DNA of 20,434 nt from Flavobacteriaceae bacterium (GTDB lineage: Bacteria > Bacteroidota > Bacteroidia > Flavobacteriales > Flavobacteriaceae), in the NCBI GenBank assembly GCA_015489265.1, contig WFZY01000305.1, positions 1-20,434 on the forward strand, written 5' to 3'. A model generated the notes under the pieces. That model made no database searches. It saw only the letters and a program-made list of their open reading frames with translations, and was not told where the DNA came from. Shown here one piece after another: positions 12,645 through 20,434 of the stretch; positions within the stretch are counted from its first letter, which is position 1, and the number at the start of each line of letters is the position of its first letter. Both the position numbers and the translations under genes were made by a program.

Positions 12645-15600
12645 TTAAGCTTCAGTTTTGTGTTCTTCATCTTTATTTCTAACCTTGGTCATATACACCA
12701 CACTAGGCAATGTTTTCAATTCTTCCAAAAGTCCGTAAGAACGCTCATCTTGGAACAATTTGATAATACGAGCATCAGCCATATTGGTATCACCGAAAAC
12801 AATAGCATTAGAAGGACATGCTTGCTCACAAGCAACTTCTATTTCGCCGTCACGCAACTCCCTGCCTTCTGCTTTGGCCTTAAGTTTACCTTCTTGAATT
12901 CGTTGGATACATAATGTACATTTTTCAACCACACCACGTTGTCTGACTACTACATCAGGGTTTAAGACCATACGTTTAACTTCATCATTAAACAAGTAGT
13001 TGTAATCACCACCTTCAACAAAGTTGAACCAGTTAAAACGTCTGACTTTGTACGGACAGTTATTCATACAGTAACGGGTTCCGATACAACGGTTATACGC
13101 CATAGCGTTCAAACCTTCTTTGGTATGCGGTGTTGCAGCTACCGGACAAACGTTTTCACAAGGCGCATTGTCACAGTGCTGACACATCACCGGTTGGTGA
13201 AATACTTCCGGATTGTCTTCTACCGGCGAATATAATTTATCTTCCTTGCTTGAATAGTAACGGTCAATACGCAACCAGTGCATATTACGACGTCTGCGTA
13301 CTTGTTCTTTACCGACAATTGCAATATTGTTTTCCACTTGACAAGCTATGATACAGGCACTACAACCGGTACATTTGTTATAATCAATGGCTAATCCCCA
13401 ATGATGTCCGGGATAATCTTCCGGATTGTAGCCATCTTTATACAGATTGACATGTTCCAATTTATCTTTGAAAAAGACATGTTTTTCATTGCCCGAATGT
13501 TTGTCTTTTTGCCAAGCGGCTAAGGTTGTTTCACGGGCAATATCTTCGGCACGTCCTTCCATAGTATCATGGGTTTGGGTTTGTGCCAACGGATAGGTTT
13601 TACCGGTTTTACTGATTTCTACCGGAATACCGCTAAACTGACGATGTCCGTCTTTGGCAGCCACAAATCCGGCAGCATTAGCACCACCAACTTGATCGGC
13701 AACGGGACCGGCGGCTGTTCTACCGTAACCCAAAGCTATCCCAATGGTTGAGTGGTCTTGACCCGGTTGAATCAATACAGGTAACTCTACTTCATAACCG
13801 CCAGCTTTTACTTTCAAAACATCTTCATGATTCCAACCCTTTTCTTTGGCAGTTTTAGGTGAAACGGTAATATAATTGTCCCAAGTTGCTTTGGTAATCG
13901 GGTCCGGCATCTCTTGCAACCAAGGGTTGTTTGCCATTAAACCGCTTCCAATACCAACTTTTTCATAAACAACCAACTGTATACCTGAAGGTTTAGTAAA
14001 TTCGGTAATCTTTGCTTCATTATCTTTGAGATAAGTTGCCTTAAATTCCGGTGCTTCACCGGTAATGGCAACCTCATAAACACCATCTTGTAAAGCTTTG
14101 TTCCAACCCGAAGTAAAATCTATAATACTTTGTGATTCAGTTGCCGTACTATCTTGCTTGGCTTGATTATCAGCTTCAGCAGCAACTTCTTTTTTGGCTA
14201 AAATATTCTCCAACCAATTCTTTTTCATATAGTCATAAAACGAACCGGAAAGGTCTGCCCACTTCATGAAACTTTCTTGTGCTTGTCGGGTATTCCACAA
14301 TTTGTTGATAGTCGGTTGCCCTAAACTGTACATACCTGTAACCGGTTCGGCGTCCGACCAAGATTCTAAGAAATTATTGTCAGGTAAAACGTATTGTACC
14401 TGTTTAGCTGTTTCGTCAAGTTTATCAGTCAAAGCTACACTTAACGCCATTTTTTTGATTAAAGCAGCTTTTTGATCAGGCTTATGACAATTAAAAATCG
14501 GATTAGCATTGTAAAAGATAACCGCACCGGCTTTTCCGTCATTCATATCGGAAAAAGCTTGATGGATTTTTTCATCACGACCTTGTTTCAATAAAGTTTC
14601 GCGGGTAAAATCAATGGTTTTTCCATAGTTACCCAACATATTGTTAATACTGTTTACAATAGCTTGAATACTTGGGTCATTAGTTCCGGAAACTACAAGC
14701 GATTGTCCTTTATTGGCAAGCAAATCGGCTGCCACTTTTTTGACATCTATCTCACAAGGCAATTCTTTAATCGGTTGTCCGCCTGTTTGCGAAGCAATGG
14801 CGTTGTGCAATTTGATTAATAATTTTTTCTCTTGTGCCGGTTTGATATATTGACGATAATCGGCATTACTACCGGTCAAACTCATCAAACTTTCATATTG
14901 ATAATGACGTGAAATATCTTTTTGTCCATTAGTCAAATCACGCGTTTTGGCATAATCGGCAGCAAATTGAATGGGCGACAGCCAAGTACCAAGAAAATCG
15001 GCATTAAATCCGGCAATTACTTTGGCTTTATCAAAATGATAAGCAGGAATACCGGCTTTGCCGAATGTAGCTTCGTTGGCGGCAATCATAGCCGAATATG
15101 AAACAGGGTCTAAATAAACGACTTCTGTTGTGGGGTATTTGGCTTTGAATTCTTCAAATAATTTTTTGGTAGTCGGACTGGTTACGGTAGCGGCAAAAAT
15201 TAATATTTTTTGTCCGGCTGCTGCTATTTCACCTAATTTTTTAGTGATTTCCGCATCAGCTTTTTCCCAAGTCGTTTCTTTACCGTTTTTAACAGGGTGT
15301 TGTAATCTTGCCGTATCATACAAGTCTAATACCGCCGCTTGAATACGGGCATTGGTACCGCCTTGTGTGATTTTTGACAATTTATTACCTTCAATTTTGA
15401 TAGGACGTCCATCACGAACCTTAACCACTACACTGGCATAATCGTCAGGGGTTGCAATAGTGGTTGCAAAATGACTGGCAACACCGGGCGTTATATCAGC
15501 CGGACGTTGCAAAAACGGAATAGCTTTACGTACCGGTTGTTGACAACTGGTTGCTGCCACGGCGTAAGCCGTAGAAAATCCTAATAACTTTAAAAAATCT

Positions 15601-15734
15601 CTACGGTTTGAAACATATTTATTTTTTATTTCGTCTTTAGAAAGGCCATCAGTCGGAAACTCAATCGACGGTTCGATGGCTTCATTGTTTTTAACACTTT
15701 CTAATTCTTCTAAACTTCTCCAATATTTTTTCAT
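12645..15734 (-). CDS. actB: Alternative complex III, Fe-S molybdopterin-oxidoreductase-like subunit ActB
   Basis: A 1029-residue fusion of a molybdopterin-oxidoreductase-like domain (about 90-750) and a ferredoxin domain (about 770-1010). The N-terminus has an internal Tat motif, SNRRDFLKLLG (Arg44-Arg45), then a hydrophobic stretch and a lipobox-like ATSC (Cys64). That suits Tat export followed by lipidation. The ferredoxin part has four Cys groups: CTGCSACIIAC (from 788), CQHCDNAPCENVCP (from 851), CIGTRYCMNNCP, and CTLC with CEQACP near 967. They should bind three 4Fe-4S clusters and one 3Fe-4S cluster. By family knowledge the large domain has lost the Mo cofactor and is structural. ActB conducts electrons from the quinol site in ActC to ActA and ActE. 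It sits 29 bp after actA. Confidence 0.95.
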   Translation of the reverse strand: MKKYWRSLEELESVKNNEAIEPSIEFPTDGLSKDEIKNKYVSNRRDFLKLLGFSTAYAVAATSCQQPVRKAIPFLQRPADITPGVASHFATTIATPDDYASVVVKVRDGRPIKIEGNKLSKITQGGTNARIQAAVLDLYDTARLQHPVKNGKETTWEKADAEITKKLGEIAAAGQKILIFAATVTSPTTKKLFEEFKAKYPTTEVVYLDPVSYSAMIAANEATFGKAGIPAYHFDKAKVIAGFNADFLGTWLSPIQFAADYAKTRDLTNGQKDISRHYQYESLMSLTGSNADYRQYIKPAQEKKLLIKLHNAIASQTGGQPIKELPCEIDVKKVAADLLANKGQSLVVSGTNDPSIQAIVNSINNMLGNYGKTIDFTRETLLKQGRDEKIHQAFSDMNDGKAGAVIFYNANPIFNCHKPDQKAALIKKMALSVALTDKLDETAKQVQYVLPDNNFLESWSDAEPVTGMYSLGQPTINKLWNTRQAQESFMKWADLSGSFYDYMKKNWLENILAKKEVAAEADNQAKQDSTATESQSIIDFTSGWNKALQDGVYEVAITGEAPEFKATYLKDNEAKITEFTKPSGIQLVVYEKVGIGSGLMANNPWLQEMPDPITKATWDNYITVSPKTAKEKGWNHEDVLKVKAGGYEVELPVLIQPGQDHSTIGIALGYGRTAAGPVADQVGGANAAGFVAAKDGHRQFSGIPVEISKTGKTYPLAQTQTHDTMEGRAEDIARETTLAAWQKDKHSGNEKHVFFKDKLEHVNLYKDGYNPEDYPGHHWGLAIDYNKCTGCSACIIACQVENNIAIVGKEQVRRRRNMHWLRIDRYYSSKEDKLYSPVEDNPEVFHQPVMCQHCDNAPCENVCPVAATPHTKEGLNAMAYNRCIGTRYCMNNCPYKVRRFNWFNFVEGGDYNYLFNDEVKRMVLNPDVVVRQRGVVEKCTLCIQRIQEGKLKAKAEGRELRDGEIEVACEQACPSNAIVFGDTNMADARIIKLFQDERSYGLLEELKTLPSVVYMTKVRNKDEEHKTEA

Positions 15735-15763
15735 CTGTATATATTTTATACCTTATATTATTA

Positions 15764-16765
15764 TTAATAGTGACAAGATGAACAATCGGCACCACCGATT
15801 TTGTCAACTGTTATTTTATCAATACCTTGTTTTTCTTTTAACTCCTTAAACTTGTAGTGTTTATAGTAAGGATTAGAAGTATCTATACCGCGTTTACGGT
15901 GACAGTCTAAACAGAAATCACCCATAGCAAGCTCTTTATATTCTACCACACGGTTCATTTTTTCAACCGGTCCGTGGCATTCTTGACATTTAACCTTACC
16001 GGCTTGAACGTGTTGGGCGTGATTGAAGTAAACATGATCGGGTAAGTTGTGAACTTTTACCCATTTAATCGGTTTTGCCGGCTTATCATATTGCATGGTT
16101 TTGGGGTTGTATCCCAAGTAGTCATAAATTTTGGCTATTTCTTTGGTACCGGAAACACTACCTTTATGGACTTGATTGTGACAATTCATACAAACATTCA
16201 AACTCGGCACGCCTGCATGACGACTGGTACGCGCATCAACGTGACAGTACTCACAGTCAATACCATTTTGTCCGGCATGTACTTTATGCGAAAACCAAAT
16301 GGGCTGCACCGGCGCATAACCTTGTTGACGCCCTAAGGCACGTGCTTCAACATAAGTGATTTTACCTATATAGGCAATGGCTAAAAAGGCAACCAACATC
16401 ATCACTTTAGGCATTTTACATTTTTTGCGACGACCTAAAACAGTAGCCAATGCAAAAACAAGCAAGGCAATAATAAACGGTACCGTATTATTACCGGGTC
16501 CTATGCCTTTAAATTCCGGATCAATTTTGTCGTAGTCTGCATGACTGACTGCCGGTTGTTGTTTTTCAGCTTTAGCAGCAGCAGCTTGTGCCGTACTTGC
16601 CGTAGCCATAGTTTGAGATAAAGTAGTGCCGCTCAATTGAACCGCAACAGATTGCATACCCATATTTTTACCGGATGCCATTACTGATACCGACAAAAAT
16701 AAGAGCATAATTAATCCGATTTTAGTCATCGAATTAATGGGCTTAAACATCATTCTTTTTTTCAT
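15764..16765 (-). CDS. actA: Alternative complex III, pentahaem cytochrome c subunit ActA
   Basis: A 333-residue exported multihaem cytochrome with five CxxCH motifs, at residues 171 (CEYCH), 192 (CMNCH), 260 (CQECH), 285 (CLDCH) and 328 (CSSCH). The last ends two residues before the stop. Before the haem domain lie an N-terminal hydrophobic segment (12-30), an Ala-rich linker, and two further hydrophobic segments (94-110 and 119-134) flanking GRRKKCKMPK. ActA passes electrons onward to cytochrome c or directly to an oxidase. Several in-frame Met codons (16765, 16753, 16750, 16732) could serve as start; I keep the longest since the leader fits. It is the first operon gene, with a -7 element at 16811-16818. 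Confidence 0.93.
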   Translation of the reverse strand: MKKRMMFKPINSMTKIGLIMLLFLSVSVMASGKNMGMQSVAVQLSGTTLSQTMATASTAQAAAAKAEKQQPAVSHADYDKIDPEFKGIGPGNNTVPFIIALLVFALATVLGRRKKCKMPKVMMLVAFLAIAYIGKITYVEARALGRQQGYAPVQPIWFSHKVHAGQNGIDCEYCHVDARTSRHAGVPSLNVCMNCHNQVHKGSVSGTKEIAKIYDYLGYNPKTMQYDKPAKPIKWVKVHNLPDHVYFNHAQHVQAGKVKCQECHGPVEKMNRVVEYKELAMGDFCLDCHRKRGIDTSNPYYKHYKFKELKEKQGIDKITVDKIGGADCSSCHY

Positions 16766-16810
16766 AAGAGTTAAATTATATTAATTTTTTCTCAACATTT
16801 TTTGCTTTGC

Positions 16811-16818
16811 CAAAGATA
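16811..16818 (-). promoter_or_regulatory. -7 promoter element of the act operon
   Basis: On the minus strand the sequence reads TATCTTTG, matching TAnnTTTG, 45 bp before the actA ATG, leaving a leader of about 38 nt. It is divergent from the asmA-type promoter 90 bp away. The -33 element is not clear. Confidence 0.55.
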
Positions 16819-16908
16819 TAGAAAAAATGATATTTTCCCATAAAACTATTATATTTATAATCATTCTAAATAAGCTAATTACTTTCGATAACTTTCAACA
16901 AAATTTCG

Positions 16909-16916
16909 TATTTTTG
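16909..16916 (+). promoter_or_regulatory. -7 promoter element of the AsmA-family gene
   Basis: TATTTTTG matches TAnnTTTG exactly, 21 bp before the ATG at 16938. It lies downstream of an in-frame ATG at 16827, which argues that translation begins at 16938 and not at the earlier codon. Confidence 0.6.
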
Positions 16917-16937
16917 CTAAAAAATAACAAAAATAAT

Positions 16938-19721
16938 ATGAAAAAATTTGTAAAAATTATATTTGGTGCTCTTATTGTAATAATAGTGGCATTAATAGCC
17001 ATTCCCTATTTTTTTAAAGATGACATAGAAAAATTCATCAAAGACGAAATTAATAACAGTATCAATGCCAAGTTTGATTATGATGATGTCAGCTTATCTC
17101 TTTTGACTGATTTTCCCAATTTGCATGTCAAAATAGACAATATCACACTTGATGGCATCAATGAATTTAAAGATGTTCGTTTAGCACAAATCAACAGGTT
17201 TAATATGAGTTTGGATGCCAAACGGCTCTTTTTGGAAAAGGATTTGGAAATCAAAAAAATAGGGGTTGATGGGGCTGACATTAATATAATGGTATTAAAA
17301 AACGGCAAAGCCAATTATGATATTGCCAAACCGGATACAACCGGTACCCAAAAACCGGAAAAACATTATACGATCAAATTGAAATCCTATTATGTCAATA
17401 ATACCAATATTCAATACAATGACCAATCTCTTGATATGTTATTAAAAATCAAGAATTTAAACCATAAAGGCACCGGTGTCTTTACCAAAGATGCTTACCG
17501 GCTGACGACCAAAAGTCAAATAGATACGCTTGATGTTAAGTATGGCAATGTGCATTATTTAAACAATGTTAAAGCCGATGTGGATGCCGGCATCTCAATA
17601 GAAAATGATTTTTCAAAATACCGTATTCAAAAAGCGCTTATATCCTTAAATGATTTGCAACTGCTGACTGATCTCATGTTGGAATTAAAAGGCGATGATA
17701 TCAATATGGATATCGCTTATCAAACCAAAGAAAACAGTTTAAAAAAATTATTGTCCTTGGTTCCAAAAGCTTATATGCCGGACTTTGAAGGTTTAAAAGC
17801 CAATGGAAAAGCAATTTTAAAAGGTTATGTTAAAGGTATTTATAACGACAAAAATTATCCGGCTTACGGGGTCGATTTCAAAATTGATAACGGCTTTATC
17901 AAATACCCCGATTTACCACAAGCCGTTAAAGATATTAATGTAGTAACTTATGTCGAGTTTCCGGGGGGTGGTAATTTGGACAAAACCAAAATCGATATGC
18001 CCAAAATTCATTTCAGTATAGCCGGCAATGCAGCAGACGGCAGATTGTCCGTTGCCAATCCAACGACCGACCCGTATATCGATACATATTTTAAATCAAA
18101 AATGGATTTAGCTAAAATCAAACAAGCTGTACATCTGCCCGAAATCAAAAAATTAACCGGATTGCTTGATGCTGATGTGAAGTTCAAAGGACGTAGTTCG
18201 GCTATTGAAAAACAAGAGTTTAACAAATTTGATGCCGCCGGACATTTTGATTTAACCCAAATGCAATTAGTTTCCGATTCATTGGCTTATCACGTAAACA
18301 TTGATGCAGCGAAAGTCGTCATTACACCGCAAGCGCTTGACGTCAACGAATTCAAATCAAAAGTCGGACAAAGTGATTTTGATATAACCGGAAAAGTCAG
18401 CAATTATATTTCTTATTTCCTTAAAAAGAATCAAGTTTTAAAAGCCGATTTTAAAATGCATTCCAACTATATCAACATGAATGAATTTATGACCGGTGAT
18501 GATAGTTCCGCTACTGAAAAACCACAAGATAGTTTGATTAGAATTCCCAAAAATATCGACCTGAATTTTACAGCCGATGCCAACAAAGTCCGGTACAAAG
18601 ATATGGATTTGCACAACTTAAAAGGCAATATCAGCGTCAAAGACCAAAAAGCCACTTTACAAACCGTCTTAACCAAAGCTTTCGGCGGTGATATGAGCTT
18701 AAAAGGTATTTATGATACTTCCAGAAAGAATGCCAAAACCGCCATGAATATTGCCATGAAAAAATTGGCAATTAACCAAACCGCCGAAAAACTAACGATG
18801 TTTAAAACTTATGCGCCGGTGATGCAAAAAATAAACGGTAATTTCTTTTCCGATTTACAGATGGACGTTGAACTTGATAATCACATGAATCCGGTATTAC
18901 AGAGTTTAGACGCATCCGGATTATTCAAAACCGGAAATATCAATATAGGTGGAATTGATGTGGTTAAGAAAATAGGTAAAATGTTAAAAATCAACGCGCT
19001 TAACAATCCTAAAATTGATAAAATCAAGGCACAATTCGATATCCAAAAAGGTAAAATGCACGTCAAACCTTTTCAATTTAAAATCAATCAAATCAACTCC
19101 GGATTGGAAGGCACAGTTGGGTTAGACCAAAAAATCAATTTTGTTTTAAACATGGACGTGCCGCGAAAAATGCTAGGCAACAAAGCCAATGCGATTATCG
19201 GTAATTTAATAGGTAAAGCCAATGCTTTGGGCTTAAAATTGGATATGGCGGATATCATCAAAATGAAATTTAAAATCACCGGCGATTACAACCACCCGAA
19301 AATTGTGCCGGTTATTGCCGGTGCCGAAGGACAAAGCGCACAAGAAGTCGTTAAAGAAGCCGTAACCCAAAAAGTTGAAGCCGCTGTTGACGAAGCCAAA
19401 GAAAAAGCCCGTGCCGAAGCCCAAAAGAAAGCCGATGCACTCTTGTCACAAGCGCAACAACAAGCTGATAAAATCAAAGCCGAAGCCAAAAAAGCTGCTG
19501 ATAAAATCCGTGCAGAAGCTCACAAACAAGCAGCGGATTTAATCAAAAAAGCCGGTAATGACCCGTTTAAAAAATTGGCTGCGGAAGCTTTGGGTAAAAA
19601 ACTAGTTAAAACAGCTGACAAAAAAGCCCAACAACTTGAAACCAAAGCTCAAAACCAAGCTGATTTAATCATGAAAAACGCTAAAACGAAAGCAGATAAA
19701 TTGGTCAATGATATTAAATAA
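16938..19721 (+). CDS. AsmA-family protein with long C-terminal Ala/Lys-rich coiled coil
   Basis: From the ATG at 16938 the product is 927 residues: one N-terminal membrane anchor (VKIIFGALIVIIVALIAIPY), then the AsmA-type start FKDDIEKFIKDEINNSINAK, followed by a long repetitive beta-rich body. AsmA/TamB/YhdP relatives form elongated bridge-like proteins anchored in the inner membrane and acting in lipid transport or outer-membrane homeostasis. The body ends near GAEGQSAQEV; the last 122 residues (806-927) are a highly charged alanine-rich coil with LEA/apolipoprotein-like 11-residue periodicity (KIKAEAKKAADKIRAEAH). I moved the start from the upstream ATG at 16827 because the promoter lies between them and the upstream extension is not coding-like. 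A secreted-protein gene follows by 16 bp. Confidence 0.9.
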   Translation: MKKFVKIIFGALIVIIVALIAIPYFFKDDIEKFIKDEINNSINAKFDYDDVSLSLLTDFPNLHVKIDNITLDGINEFKDVRLAQINRFNMSLDAKRLFLEKDLEIKKIGVDGADINIMVLKNGKANYDIAKPDTTGTQKPEKHYTIKLKSYYVNNTNIQYNDQSLDMLLKIKNLNHKGTGVFTKDAYRLTTKSQIDTLDVKYGNVHYLNNVKADVDAGISIENDFSKYRIQKALISLNDLQLLTDLMLELKGDDINMDIAYQTKENSLKKLLSLVPKAYMPDFEGLKANGKAILKGYVKGIYNDKNYPAYGVDFKIDNGFIKYPDLPQAVKDINVVTYVEFPGGGNLDKTKIDMPKIHFSIAGNAADGRLSVANPTTDPYIDTYFKSKMDLAKIKQAVHLPEIKKLTGLLDADVKFKGRSSAIEKQEFNKFDAAGHFDLTQMQLVSDSLAYHVNIDAAKVVITPQALDVNEFKSKVGQSDFDITGKVSNYISYFLKKNQVLKADFKMHSNYINMNEFMTGDDSSATEKPQDSLIRIPKNIDLNFTADANKVRYKDMDLHNLKGNISVKDQKATLQTVLTKAFGGDMSLKGIYDTSRKNAKTAMNIAMKKLAINQTAEKLTMFKTYAPVMQKINGNFFSDLQMDVELDNHMNPVLQSLDASGLFKTGNINIGGIDVVKKIGKMLKINALNNPKIDKIKAQFDIQKGKMHVKPFQFKINQINSGLEGTVGLDQKINFVLNMDVPRKMLGNKANAIIGNLIGKANALGLKLDMADIIKMKFKITGDYNHPKIVPVIAGAEGQSAQEVVKEAVTQKVEAAVDEAKEKARAEAQKKADALLSQAQQQADKIKAEAKKAADKIRAEAHKQAADLIKKAGNDPFKKLAAEALGKKLVKTADKKAQQLETKAQNQADLIMKNAKTKADKLVNDIK

Positions 19722-19737
19722 ATTAAACTTACAAATT

Positions 19738-20268
19738 ATGAATAAACTGATGTCAATTTTTACTATTACTTTCTTATTGATAATAAATTCATCTAACATA
19801 TATGGTCAAACCCAATGGAAAACATTAGATAATAAAAATTTCTCAATCATGTACCCCGCTACTTGGGATTTGAACAGTGCCGGATTAATGGGCACAAAAT
19901 TTATCATACTCAGCCCACTTTCAAATAGCAATGACAAATTTCAAGAAAATGTTAATTTAATCACTCAAGATTTGACCGGCTTAAATGTGCCACTTGACAA
20001 ATACGTTGAAACATCTGAAAATCAGATTAAAACCTTGCTTTCCAATGGAAAGTTATTGGAAAGTAAAAGAATATCAGATAACAATTCGGAATATCATATA
20101 TTGGTTTTTACAGGAAAACAGGGTATTTTTAATTTAAAATTTATGCAATATTTCCGTATTATCAACAATAAAGCATATGTACTAACCTATACAGCCGAAA
20201 TAAATCAGTATGATAAATTTTTGCCAATAGCTAAAAAAATTATGGATAGCTTTAAGGTTATAAAATAA
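19738..20268 (+). CDS. Small secreted PsbP/DUF1795-like protein
   Basis: From the ATG at 19738 the product is 176 residues with a signal peptide (MNKLMSIFTITFLLIINSSN, cut likely after IYG). An in-frame ATG at 19708 overlaps the asmA-type gene and would spoil this signal. The mature part (NFSIMYPATWDL, then KFIILSP and ENVNLITQDL, ending KKIMDSFKVI) follows the pattern of PsbP/DUF1795 (DcrB-like) domains: an initial F-x-[IV]-x-[YF]-P-x-x-W motif and a closing amphipathic helix. The role is unknown. It follows the AsmA-type gene by 16 bp, so the two are probably co-transcribed. Confidence 0.75.
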   Translation: MNKLMSIFTITFLLIINSSNIYGQTQWKTLDNKNFSIMYPATWDLNSAGLMGTKFIILSPLSNSNDKFQENVNLITQDLTGLNVPLDKYVETSENQIKTLLSNGKLLESKRISDNNSEYHILVFTGKQGIFNLKFMQYFRIINNKAYVLTYTAEINQYDKFLPIAKKIMDSFKVIK

Positions 20269-20333
20269 ATGGGTTAAAAAACTCTTTTTTTAAGGCATTA
20301 AAAACAATTTTGATTAAAACAAAAAAACAGAAA

Positions 20334-20434
20334 ATGAAAAACATCATACTAATCTTGGTTTTACTTATATCAGTAAATATTCAAGCACAAAAACAAGACA
20401 AAAATCAATTAAATATTGCTAGCAAATTTAAAGG
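20334..20434 (+). CDS. Start of a secreted protein, cut by window edge
   Basis: An ATG at 20334 opens 33 codons to the window edge, beginning MKNIILILVLLISVNIQAQ, a typical signal peptide with a likely cut after AQA/Q. A Lys/Gln/Asn-rich mature start follows (KQDKNQLNIASKFK). The A-rich leader is usual for this genome. It lies 65 bp after the PsbP-like gene and may belong to the same unit. Too little is visible to assign a family. Confidence 0.65.
   Translation, partial: MKNIILILVLLISVNIQAQKQDKNQLNIASKFK

Noticed and set aside
12645..16765. Polysulfide reductase, DMSO-reductase-type or Nrf nitrite reductase operon
   Set aside because: The order pentahaem cytochrome, fused Mo-like/Fe-S protein, NrfD-like protein, DUF3341, monohaem lipoprotein and second NrfD-like protein is diagnostic of alternative complex III.
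16827..16937. N-terminal extension of the AsmA-type protein from an ATG at 16827
   Set aside because: The extension lies upstream of the best promoter element, has non-coding composition, and would place residues before a normal membrane anchor.

Overview
The window looks like a chromosomal segment of a Bacteroidota bacterium, most likely from the Flavobacteriia. The reasons are: AT-rich DNA; A/T-rich leaders without Shine-Dalgarno sites; several good matches to the Bacteroidota -7 promoter element TAnnTTTG; a complete alternative complex III operon (actABCDEF); secreted and outer-membrane protein families common in that phylum; and short palindromic intergenic repeats of a style seen in its genomes. 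I see no phage, integrase, transposase, tRNA, rRNA or CRISPR array.

Layout. 1-794 (-) is a cation diffusion facilitator exporter cut by the window edge; it is easily missed because it is open through that edge. 982-2358 (+) is an NhaD-type Na+/H+ antiporter, separated by a perfect-palindrome terminator from a convergent secreted protein with 16-residue repeats (2423-3031, -). A gene-free stretch of about 500 bp (3065-3561) holds two AT-rich palindromes and five head-to-tail copies of a 52-bp unit. Then come a lipoyl E2 acyltransferase (3562-4875, +) and a small membrane protein (4888-5301, +), which meets a DUF481-like outer-membrane protein (5305-6048, -) tail to tail.

The gene at 6088-7446 (-) reads as one uninterrupted frame that joins a CPBP/CAAX-type intramembrane protease to a complete RdgB/HAM1 house-cleaning nucleotide pyrophosphatase. 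It is the most unusual gene here. Upstream lie a repeat-rich spacer, rlmH (7692-8165, -) and a SPOR-domain secreted protein (8189-8572, -) that probably share one promoter.

After a 111-bp inverted-repeat element and a hairpin terminator comes the respiratory operon. It is transcribed leftward from 16765 to 8877 as actA-B-C-D-E-F and encodes alternative complex III, a quinol:electron acceptor oxidoreductase that replaces the bc1 complex. Menaquinol is oxidised at the NrfD-like membrane subunits; electrons pass through the iron-sulfur clusters of ActB and the haems of ActA and ActE to a terminal oxidase. No oxidase gene follows actF, although such genes often do in relatives.

A divergent promoter region separates actA from a rightward group: an AsmA-family protein with a long alanine/lysine-rich coiled-coil tail (16938-19721), a small secreted PsbP/DUF1795-like protein (19738-20268), and the first 33 codons of another secreted protein (20334-end).
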